From: Echria macrotheca
Lineage: Eukaryota > Ascomycota > Sordariomycetes > Sordariales > Schizotheciaceae
NCBI GenBank assembly: GCA_030411725.1
Contig: MU839828.1
Coordinates: 1,116,001-1,180,000 of the forward strand
Direction of reading: 5' to 3'
DNA length: 64,000 nucleotides
The notes beneath the pieces are model-generated. The model had not been told where the DNA came from and did no database searches. It saw only the letters and a program-made list of their open reading frames with translations. This document shows positions 54,873 to 64,000 of this stretch, one piece after another. The position numbers were made by a program, and so were the translations under genes. Positions within the stretch are counted from its first letter, which is position 1, and every line of letters begins with the position of its first letter.

Positions 54873-56243
54873 CTAAGTCGAAGTTCGGTTCTTCTTGGCC
54901 TTCGTATCCTTCTCCGTCGGTGTCGCTTCTTGTCTCGTCATCACAAGCGAGATCGAATACGTTGCTCGGTGAGAGGCTTGCAACGTCAGAATGCCGGCTC
55001 CAAACCAAACCGTTCTCCAGAATTGTTTGATATACGGAGACAGCATTGACAATTGTGCACCATACTCCCGACAATGAAGTATTGGGGGCCAGGTTGGTAG
55101 AACGTTCCGATGGATACTTGCAAACCGTCTCCACAAAGTCTCTGGGGTTCCCCCTTCAGTTGGAATACGAGCTATATGTGTCCATTCTGCCTCCCGTCCC
55201 GGGGGTATGGTGTAGTTTGCCTCGCCCGGTGCAGAGGGCAACGAAGGTTGGAACTTAAGCAGCAACACGCCAACATGCTCGTGATCGCCGCACTTCCATG
55301 GTGTCTTCAGCTTGGTTTCCGCGCCTGGACCAGGGACCGGCTGCAAAACATCGCTCTTGAACACAGCCCAGAGAAAGCATCGTAAAGGGCTAAACCCCGT
55401 CCACACGATTGGCAGGGATGGCTGGCGCGGGGCGACTTGGTCCTCTGCAGAGAATCCGTAGAGCATTCCGCGTCTCATGCTCTCAGCTCCCTGAAAAGCA
55501 AGCTGAACAGATGCATCCGTGCCGTGGTAGACGGGAAGGGCTCGGAACGAAAAGTGATTGGGATCGGCATTTCTTTCGTGTGAGTTGGCAAGCTGTTCCA
55601 TTGCCCTGGTTTCTAGATTCCGATTCCAAGCTTCGAGAATTGTCGACCCCTCGAGTTGTAGTTGGATAATGGGGCATGGTTCGGTATTGGCGGATGGCTG
55701 CCCCGCGATGGATCCAAGCACTGTAGATGACGATGCTTCAATGGTGGAATGTCTCTCTTCGTCCGTAGATTGGTTGGCCTGCTGCTGCTCGCTAGCTGGT
55801 GTGTTGAGGCCTGCTTGCTCTGGGTGGAATGGTTCGTATGGGACTGCCTGGGCCGCAGCCTCTTCAGCTAAATGGGCAATGCCATCAATGACGTCATGCA
55901 TTGCCTCCCTTGCTGAGCGCAACTTAATGAACTCGTCGGCCAAACCGGGGATACCGACCAACTCATCGAAGGTCTGAGCTCGGGAGCGAATGAGCTCAGA
56001 CGCGTTGCTTGAAAGAAGTCCTTGCATTGAGAAAAGGAAACCATCAATGCAACTCGGCGGAAGGTCCAGGGTCGTGTTTGCTAGAACGTCTCTGGGAATA
56101 TTCCACTTGATGTGATCCCTCATCCCGAAGCCGCTGCCCTTGTCGACCTTGTGCTGGATGTGGTCCGCAAGGGACTGCGTCAAAGATGGTGCTGCATGGG
56201 AAGCAGCGACCACATGTCGTCTGGTGAAAAAGGCTTCGCTCAT
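54873..56243 (-). CDS. Hypothetical protein, 456 aa
   Basis: A single long frame begins at an ATG. The N-terminal half is mostly helical and hydrophilic with a Gln/Ser-rich linker at about 165-200. The second half contains FRALPVYHGTDASVQLAFQG (about 242-261) and PIVWTGFSPLRCFLWAVFKS (about 288-307). The YHGT word followed by a Phe/Ser-rich strand recalls ADP-ribosyltransferase-like folds, but a matching catalytic Glu cannot be assigned, so this is only a suggestion. The last about 40 residues may be wrong: the frame ends beside an AT-rich remnant, and a neighbouring frame there (SNVFDLACDDETRSDTDGEG) looks equally protein-like. Confidence 0.65.
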   Translation of the reverse strand: MSEAFFTRRHVVAASHAAPSLTQSLADHIQHKVDKGSGFGMRDHIKWNIPRDVLANTTLDLPPSCIDGFLFSMQGLLSSNASELIRSRAQTFDELVGIPGLADEFIKLRSAREAMHDVIDGIAHLAEEAAAQAVPYEPFHPEQAGLNTPASEQQQANQSTDEERHSTIEASSSTVLGSIAGQPSANTEPCPIIQLQLEGSTILEAWNRNLETRAMEQLANSHERNADPNHFSFRALPVYHGTDASVQLAFQGAESMRRGMLYGFSAEDQVAPRQPSLPIVWTGFSPLRCFLWAVFKSDVLQPVPGPGAETKLKTPWKCGDHEHVGVLLLKFQPSLPSAPGEANYTIPPGREAEWTHIARIPTEGGTPETLWRRFASIHRNVLPTWPPILHCREYGAQLSMLSPYIKQFWRTVWFGAGILTLQASHRATYSISLVMTRQEATPTEKDTKAKKNRTST

Positions 56244-56541
56244 TGTCTGGTAAATGCGACTGCGCGCCGACGAGGTGACTTAGGCTCGCAGTAAAGTCGA
56301 GGAAATGAGAGGAACGTTTGACCTGGACATGGAATCGAAGAGAGGGAGAGGGAGAGGGAGGAAAGAGAGAGGAAGAAGAAGAGGAAAACGGAAGAGCGAG
56401 CTGAAGGGTGGAGCTTCTTCGACGTGTTCAGTCGCGTGACTCTTACGGCCGTAATGCTAGAGGAACTGGTCTGCGTGCTGAGAAATCATTCACTTTGATA
56501 ATGATATAGCATCTTACAACAATCCAACCCGTCTCATCTAA
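56244..56541. other. Short intergenic region with GA-rich run
   Basis: A purine-rich GGGAGA/GAAGAG run at about 56338-56395 lies upstream of the hypothetical gene, as is common in fungal promoters or 5' UTRs. Nothing else was recognised. Confidence 0.5.
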
Positions 56542-57518
56542 TCACAGATCATATAGCCTCCGATGGTCGTCATGGGCGCCGCCACCCGCGCCGGGAGGAT
56601 GCCAGCGCTCCGCTGAAGAGTACAGAGCCACATAAGCGACTTCCATCATTGAACCGTACCCATCCCGAGTCTGGTCGTTTGGGGGTCCGGGCTATTTCCA
56701 ACAATCATCAACAACGTTTCCGAGCAAGGCAAAGGATTTCAACTTACCCAACCCCCACCAACTGCGACGTTCAAGATAAAAAACAAGGGCTGATGCGCCA
56801 AGCTCGCCCAAATCGCCGCATCGCCAATCTGGGCGGCAACCACGCGATGAAACTCCTGGTCGTTCATGTACCAAGTGACGCTCTCGCACGTCCAGTCGCG
56901 CCATGTTCTGTCCCAAACGATGCGCCACCGCTGCCACTCCTGATTCGGAATCGGCACTGTCGCGCCCCGGCCCGTTGGCTCATTGCACACTCCGCCCGGA
57001 AAGACGCCGCAGTGGATCGTCCCGTAGCCCGTGAGTTGACCGTTAATGGTCTCTAGGATATCCAACTCGCCGCAGGCAGGCCATCCCGTACCGTGCCGGA
57101 TTGCATCACCCAACACCCAGAAAGCGGGCCAGATGCCCTGCTTGGCCGTGGTGGGATGAGGCCCAAACCGGATCAGACCCTCGGCCATGGTGCGCACCCC
57201 GGGTTGCGGAACGAACGTGTAGCTGGACTCGATCCGGCCAGAGGACCAGCCGTGAGGACTTATCGAGCTGTTACGCCAGGGCACTAGTTGCACGGTGGCG
57301 CCGCCACTGATTTGTACCTCATGGGGGCTGGCGACGTAGGTTTCCCACTCGTCATTGACGTTAAGGTAGCCGTCAATAATGTTCCAGTTCGTCTTGTTCG
57401 GAAGTGTGCCGCTGGGTCCGGGAAACGCATCCGACCAGAGGACACGCCAGTTGTAGTAGCTTCGTGGGCCCCAGGCCAGGGCAGTGGGGAGAAGGAGTAA
57501 AGATGTTGAAATCAGCAT
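56542..57518 (-). CDS. Secreted GH16 beta-glucanase-like enzyme
   Basis: Two exons, 57518-56748 and 56691-56542, join at GGGW/PGPPN in phase 0 and give 306 residues. If the GTAAGT donor is ignored the protein stops two codons later and loses the final beta-strand of the fold. The signal peptide is MLISTSLLLLPTALA. The catalytic GH16 motif E-x-D-x-x-E is present in CGELDILETING (about residues 145-156), preceded by IWPAFWVLG and followed by WRIVWDRTW and FILNVAVGGGW. GH16 enzymes cut beta-1,3 or mixed-linkage glucans, either in plant material or in remodelling the fungal wall; the exact specificity is not readable here. There is no membrane anchor. Confidence 0.9.
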
Positions 57519-58743
57519 GTTACCTAATTAGACAGGTATGCCAAGCTAGGGCGGATTCAAGTACATAAAGGCAAAGTCATTCCAAAGATCCGAACCCGAA
57601 CCAGTGAAGCGAGAACTCGCGGTCTTTTATTCGAGTTACCCTTATTTTCCAGATGAGCTGTACCGACTTGATGACGAAGTGTATGAGTATCAGGAAGTTA
57701 AGAGAGTGATAGTATCGCAGGAGACAACGCAAAATCCAGGCCTCAGTGGTTAGGGGGCAGAAGATTGCTGACGTGGTGTGTTGATCGGCCTATCAGCTTT
57801 CTTAGACTTCTGTGAGTGGTCGGGATTGTCACTCCATTGCCACATCATCAGACTCCTTGAATTCGCTGATCCGGACAATGGCTGCAGTCGGTGCTTTTCC
57901 GCCAACACCGACGGCGGTGTGCAGAAACCTGACAAACGGCCGATCACCACAGCTCGCAAGTCGGCTTTTTGATTTTGCAGGCGAACGCCTCCTTGAAGGC
58001 CCTGAGCTGGCCGTCGTCCTTATAATCCCCCTTCAATTGGGCACGCTCCCTGCAGCAATAGCTGCTTCAGCCCTTCGTTGTCGCCAATCAAGCCACACCA
58101 GACATTCCCAAACGCCAAGGAGAACAGCTGCTCACCCGTCCCGTTCTCAAGTCCTGGCAGACAGACCCGTGCCATGGATTTGCTGGCATCCACTGGCTTT
58201 TTCTAGTGGAAGAGAACACTGATGGACTTGGTTGGGAGGTAGGTACCTAGGTACCAAGGCTTTGGTGCAAAAGCCTCGCTGTATCTGATCTCGACATCAT
58301 AGGTGCCTAGTAAACCGTACTACTTTGCGAGTTATTGAGGGCTGCTGCCGACCACTCGGAAAGCGGAAAAAGCCGTCTCTCATTTCCGCCCCCCGCATCC
58401 TCGAGACCACCTGCCGCCCGAGTCACCAACCACCGCCCGCAGGTGCCCCTCACGGAGGCGCTGATAAGAACCATTCATGTTCAACATGCACGGGGATTGG
58501 ATGCGGACTCGGGCCGCGGATTGGCTTCTAGGCATCCACGCTACCGGAAGCTGCATCAAGTCCCCCACGGACCGACGAGGAAATGCAGAAATCCAGGCCG
58601 GAACACCGGCGCAGCACCCCGCCACCGCATTTCCTGCCAACAAGTGTCGCCGAGACCCAGCCTTAAACCGACCTGTGGGGACTTTCTCCCGAACACAACC
58701 AGCGACCGTGCCATTGTTGTGTCGCACTTGCAGCCGCTAAGAC
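57519..58743. other. Divergent intergenic region, 1.2 kb
   Basis: This lies between the divergently transcribed GH16 gene and the large fusion gene. Short TAGG units occur near 58235. No conserved gene or RNA was recognised. Confidence 0.45.
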
Positions 58744-61700
58744 ATGGCCGAACCCAACGTGGCTGAGACCCCGGGTGTGGGCACCACTCCCATCTCGACG
58801 CATGATTTCGCCTGGCCGGGTGCAGCACCCCACCAGTCGACAGGCTCCTCGCTAGAAGCACCGACTGAGGAGCAGGCCGGACGAGCCCGACGCTTCTTCC
58901 GGAGAAGCCTGAGGCGAACTGAAGGTCGCGGAGGCGAACCGTCCACCCCGTTGACTGGCCAGCCTCCATCCCAACCGGCATCTGATAACGGCGACGGCAG
59001 AGCAAGCGAGGAGGCACCGTCGTCTTTCAGAGGATCAGCCAGGGGCGAGGAATCCGACGTCGGCGGTTACAAGCTTGAGGTCATATTGCTTCCCGGAGAC
59101 AAGCGCGAACACTGCCTCGATATCGTGGCCATCCATGACTATGACGAAACGGCCGAAAGTTGGGTCTACAAGGATAGGGACGAGCTGTTGCGACGGAAGA
59201 TCGAGAACCTCAAGGCGAAGAAGAACAGACTGCAAGGGGAGCTAAGCGCAAGGAGAAGCTCCATCAGCAGCCACGAAGATGGCGACCGAGACCCAAATCC
59301 CGGCAAGAGTGGTTCCGCGCACGACTTTGCTAACCTGGCACCCGACACTGTCACGGTGACACCCTTTCCTCTAGGGCAACAGGCTCGTCAAGATATCCGC
59401 AGGGATGCCGAGGGCATTAGCAGCAGCCGTCACAGTGAGGCTGGCTCTTCACGCACGTCAAGCCCGGGTGGGCGGGCTTCCGGCGTGAATTGGCTCAAGG
59501 ACGCTGCCATGTTGCCCCACGTGCTTCCGGGCGCCAGAGTACTCCTTTTCTCTTATCCTAGGCTAAAACTCGATCCGAAAGACGGCACTCAAGCTGGATA
59601 TCTCGATGGTGCGGCCGCGGAATTGTTACGGCTCCTCGTCGATGCTAGACTGTCCGATGGTGTTGACTACAGCAGGGTACCTGTTGTTATCATCGCTGCG
59701 GGTTTTGGGGGAGTCATTGCACAAAAGGCCATCGTTTCAGCCTTGACACCGAGCTCGACCCCAGACACCATCACACAAGCTCCGGGGACGATCGTTCTTG
59801 ATCACCTTGCCGACGTCGTCTTTCTGGACACCCCGTTTCTGGACGATGAATCCCAGGAGCCAAAGGGGTTCTTTCCCGCAAATGTCAACGTGAGGGCAAG
59901 CGCCGTTGTTGAAGTCATGGGGATCATGAAGGGCCTCTGGAACGGCACTAGCGTGGCAGGCATCTGGGGTGAGTTCTGGGCATGCATGTGCAAGCAGCGC
60001 GGACGGGAAGCTCGTGTTCTCTGGTTCTTTTCTTCAACTGGACGGACTCAACCTGTGGCCAAGAAGCTTTGCCTGATTTCCGAGACGGGCGAGGCCAAAT
60101 CTGTCGCCCTCCATCCCTTGCATACGCATCGACTTCGACGACTGACAAACTTTCACGGCCCCGATGACCCGAACTACCAGACAATTATGACTCGACTTTG
60201 TGAGAATCTGATGCTGAGGGCCGTCAGCGATGAGAATCTGAAGGGTCTGCAACGGGATATGATGCGGGCTCATCCGATAGCCGGCATCAAGGATGAACTG
60301 GGCCGCTCACTTCTTCACCGAGCGGTGACAGCACCGAACCCCGCGGCTGTTAACATGCTCCTAGGAAATCACGCCGACTCTCAGGAGAGAGATGTGGACG
60401 GTCAAACGCCACTGCACTGCGCCATTCGAATGTTCTGCGACGGCACGGTGACACCAGTACAGGACAAGATTGCCGAGAGGATTGCACGGGGCCGCCTCAG
60501 AAAGATCATCGAGCAGCTTTTGGACTTCACTAGCAAGTCAGAGCTCTATAACAGCCGGGACCGGTGGAACGTGACACCTCACGACTTGCTTTACGGCGAC
60601 AAGAAGCGCGGCGATACATACCGACCTGCTGCCGAGATGAGCCGCTCCGACTACAACACTCTCAGGGAGCTGTTGCGCAACCACCAGCCTGTGGTAAGCC
60701 GCAGACTGGAAGAGACCAAACAACAGCCTTGGAAAGACTGGGGCCCGCCGTCCGAGACGAGCCCAGCGCTCAGTGCGTGTGAGCGCGCAAAGGCCATAGT
60801 CGCCGAGTTTTACATGGGTACCGAGGACGACAACGGAGGAATCCTTGCCGACTACGACGTGCCCAGTGTTTTCGAGCTCGTGTATCAAAAAGACCGCGGC
60901 CCGGAGAAGGTGCTGTCTCGGCTAGCCGAACGTCACCTTTCCCGGCGAGGCGAAGTACGTTGTCGATGGATACACGTGCCGGCCAACAACGAGCAGTGGC
61001 TCGAGGACTTGTTTCTGAGGCTAAGAATAGTTGACCGGTCTATGGTGGGACAGAGACACAGCGGACACACAGTCTTCAACAAGTACATGGTTGCGCAAGC
61101 GAAGCGATACAAACAAAAGCCAATAGAGTTCGTTCCTTCGATCGAGGTTCAAACCCCTATTGCTACGGCACCACTCGATCCAATCCCGGAGGACGGGGAA
61201 ACTGGTGGCAATCAGAAAGGGTTCGAGGACTCGGAGTTTCTCGAGGTTCTCAGGGCCGAAGGCGGAGGATGGCCATCCATTCACCGCCCTATAGACCTCC
61301 GCGGCAGCTCAGAGGCCATTGTGCTATTTGTGAGTGTACAACCGTTGGCACTGAGAAGTACCGGCTAACCCTGTTGAAAGATGCCCATTCTATCCTATGA
61401 GAAGCACAGGGAGCGCAAAGTGATGTGGCGTGCGATACGGAGGGCTTCCAAGGCCCCGGACACGCGCCAGTCGGCACAGTGGGAGGCCAAGACGCACAAC
61501 GCGGAGGTCGACACGTCGTTGATTGAAGCATACCTCAATTCCAAGAAGCCTCTTCACTGCCGACGGACCCTCGACCAGTACTCCTACTACATGCTCGAAA
61601 CAACCGAGAGCAGGGATCTCGATCAGGTCGTGTACAAGTGGGCACGTAAGCAGCAATCCCGGCGCACGAACGGGAGTAAAACGGAAAGGTCGGCAACGAA

Positions 61701-64000
61701 ACTCAGTAAAACCGACAAGCCACTTCTGGGAAACGTTGTCGACACTCAGCTTATCTACAGAACGATCCCAGGAGCGGATGGGACAGCTGCTTCCCAAACA
61801 GGAGGCCCTGCTGACAAAATAGAAGCCGAAAACATATTCAAGGCCGTCGTCTCTGATCTGACAAAGGATGACAACAGCCAGAAAGACGAAGCCAGACACC
61901 GCCCGATTATCATGGTGGATCAACTCTGGCTCTGGATCCTACCTGACGGAACAGTTCTCACCAGCCTGCCGAACACCGCGAGCGCCGGGGAGACGTACAA
62001 CCTCAAAACGCAGCTCGAAGTCGCACTCTTTGACAATCGGCCCTCCAATTCGCCGGTACAATCTGTTGAAGATCTTCTCTGGACTATTCTTCGGATTTGC
62101 GTCGATTTTGCTTCTCGCGAGGGACCATGTGGAGTCAAGTTTCAAGATTGCTTCCAGTATTCCATCAGCGACATCGTAAGTTGCGACTTTGGATCAGCGC
62201 TCCATCCCCCTTCCACTTCCTTTTTGCTAACATTTGCCGTTTTCAGGCCGAGGATGAAGCCAACATGTATACGTCGTATAAACAAACGGTCAAGTTCCTC
62301 GAAGCTCTCGGTCCTGCTGCATTATCCAACGAGAAAAAGATTGATACCTTCTCGCAGGTGACCAACGAGACCAACCGGCTGGTCGAGATCATGGATATCC
62401 AAGACGAGCTGAAAATCATAGATTCCGTACTAGCGATGCAGAAAAATGTGCTCCAGACGCTTGCACAGCAAATCACGGGACAGAAGCGTGTGGGTGTTCC
62501 AGAAGGGGCTGAGAAGCCGTCTGCCACAAATAAGCCAGAGTCGAACCGGGAAAAGGAGCACAAACCGGTTCCAGCCACTGCAGTGCGGGACCCCACATGC
62601 GTCTACGAGGCGATCGGGATTGTTGAAGACCAAATTCGGTCAGTGGCGGAGATGGTCAACTCTGCGAAAAGAGTCCAGGAAGACGTAGGTGTATTCCATT
62701 ATCTTATGACTGCCGATGATACCGTTCTTTGCATGCTCCCGGTTATCAGGTGCTGACATACCGCCGAATTTAGTTGAAACAACTTCTCGACTTCAAGCAA
62801 CAGCAGTCCAATGCCTGGGAGACCAGATTTTCGAGGAAACTAGCAGAACAGGGCCAAAAGCAGAACAACGTGAGTTTGCTTTCACACCCAGAGCAGAACT
62901 TTACGTCTAACCTTGTTATCGGCTAGATCATGCTGGTGTTTACCCTCGTAACCATTGTGTTTGTAAGTAGGTACCTATTGTCGCCGGACCGCAAGGTCAG
63001 GGCCGACGCGATCATCGACTGCTTGGCTAACAAAACCCGCAAGCTGCCGATGTCTTTTATATCTAGCTTCTTTGCGCTAGGTGTTGAAGAGTTTCCAAAG
63101 GACAGCACATCAGGCAACACATCCTGGCCGATCAGTGAGGTGTCTGCCTACCTTTGTGAGTCCAGCTCTTTTACCCACTCGAACTGACCCCCCCAACACT
63201 AGTATAATGAGCCCTAACCCCTTGAACCATGTAGTCGGAATATCTATTGCAGTATCTCTACCAATGATAATAGCAGCATTCTACGTGAATCCCATATCCC
63301 GCATGGTCAAGGGCAAGCGAAAACGTGACCTCCGGTACCTCAAGGAAGCCTTGGCCGCGGACCGCCCCGAAGGCCACGACAGCGACCCGGAAGACTCCGA
63401 CACATCCGACGACTCATTATCAGGCGACGAAAAACCCGGAACCATGCGCAATCGTATGCGCATCCGTCGGCACAAGCATCGCAAGAAGCTCGAGCGGCAG
63501 CCGACATTTTCAGAAGACGATGACGAGGACTACGCCCCGTTATTCGGCCGTCACCGCGGCCGTCTGAACATGGTCCATACCAAGATTCCGCTCGTGCGCC
63601 GGCTGTGGGAATACAAGACCTACCGCCTCCCGGAGCTGCAGGACCTCGATGCCGCCGGTCTTGAGGATCTAGAGTGGGACTACCCGCTGAGCAGGTGGCG
63701 CAAGATGATCGCCAAGCCGGTCGACGAGGTTTTTGTGTACCTCGGCCTCGGCGGGCTCAGCAGGCGGTACGTCGACTACGTCAAGAACTATCGTCTCGAG
63801 AGGGAGTCGGATGAGCTCATTCGCGAGTTGTTCATCGAGCGCATGGAGATTGAGGATATCGAGCGAGAGAAGCGGAGGGCTGAGATCGAGTCGCGGAAAC
63901 AAGGGCTGAATCGGGACGGAATGAGTTCGGAGAAGAAGGGCAGGACACCGACCGGAGGGCTCTCCATCAGGTCGAAAAAGGGGGGAGAAAACAGCCCGAA
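58744..64000 (+). CDS. Hydrolase-like / ankyrin / CorA-like membrane fusion protein (partial)
   Basis: Seven exons join in phase: 58744-61329, 61381-62175, 62247-62684, 62774-62869, 62927-62962, 63044-63155 and 63235 to the window end, still open; about 1,610 residues are visible. After a disordered start, residues about 108-440 resemble the alpha/beta-hydrolase domain that opens many fungal NLR-type proteins: NWLKDAAMLPHVLPGARVLL, VVIIAAGFGGVIAQKAIV (about 315-332) and VVFLDTPF. The usual GHSLGG nucleophile Ser is Phe (GFGG), so it should be inactive. Ankyrin-like repeats follow (DELGRSLLHRAV, DVDGQTPLHCAI, about 515-565). A long helical region leads to a CorA-like two-helix end: IMLVFTLVTIVFLPMSFISS with FFALGVEEF where magnesium transporters have GMN, then FGISIAVSLPMIIAAFYV. 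A charged cytosolic tail of more than 230 residues follows. Confidence 0.82.

Overview
The window looks like a filamentous ascomycete (Pezizomycotina, probably Sordariomycetes). Genes are split by short GT..AG introns of about 40-110 nt, the encoded families are typical of moulds (CFEM, DUF3176, PTH11/rhodopsin-like, a pisatin-demethylase-like P450, secreted glycoside hydrolases), and the DNA falls into two sharply different compartments. All functional names come from reading the translations; no database search was possible.

Positions 1 to about 17,180 are a gene-less, very AT-rich block with the look of RIP (repeat-induced point mutation). It is a nest of decayed transposons. The main family (family 1) is a non-autonomous hAT-like element of about 1.1-1.4 kb. 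It has CAGGGTTGGG termini and subterminal arrays of ACTAGT / AGTCCGGACT palindromes. Copies are inserted into one another and into a second family that starts CAGGGTTGGCAAA. Four younger insertions can be delimited exactly: a 412-bp MITE with 44-bp inverted repeats and an 8-bp target duplication; a 210-bp solo LTR with a 5-bp duplication; a 337-bp insert with a 5-bp duplication; and a 113-bp SINE-like insert with a 16-bp duplication. For three of them a related copy elsewhere in the block shows the empty site.

From 17.3 kb the sequence is GC-rich and gene-dense. 17.3-24 kb: a hypothetical protein, an F-box protein, a broken chromate transporter with several independent lesions, and a five-exon rhodopsin-domain membrane protein. 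24.7-37 kb: a small secreted cysteine-rich protein, a GT1 glycosyltransferase, a GH5 endoglucanase, a GH2 beta-galactosidase and an MDR-family reductase. 37.5-44.2 kb: a coiled-coil protein, a small Cys/His zinc-binding-type protein, a polytopic membrane protein with a Cys-rich ectodomain, and a CFEM protein with a likely GPI anchor. 46.3-51.6 kb: a four-exon P450, a GFA-fold protein and a DUF3176 membrane protein. 53.7-64 kb: a secreted precursor with Kex2-spaced W-x-W repeats, an unknown protein, a GH16 glucanase, and a very large gene leaving the window that joins a serine-less alpha/beta-hydrolase-like domain, ankyrin-like repeats and a CorA-like two-helix membrane domain.

Many products are secreted or surface-located (GH5, GH2, GH16, CFEM, Cys-rich protein, repeat precursor), which fits a locus beside a transposon-rich, fast-evolving compartment in a plant- or litter-associated fungus. 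The strongest candidate for something new is the repeat precursor at 53,761-54,294. The ankyrin-CorA fusion and the fully resolved transposon nest come next.
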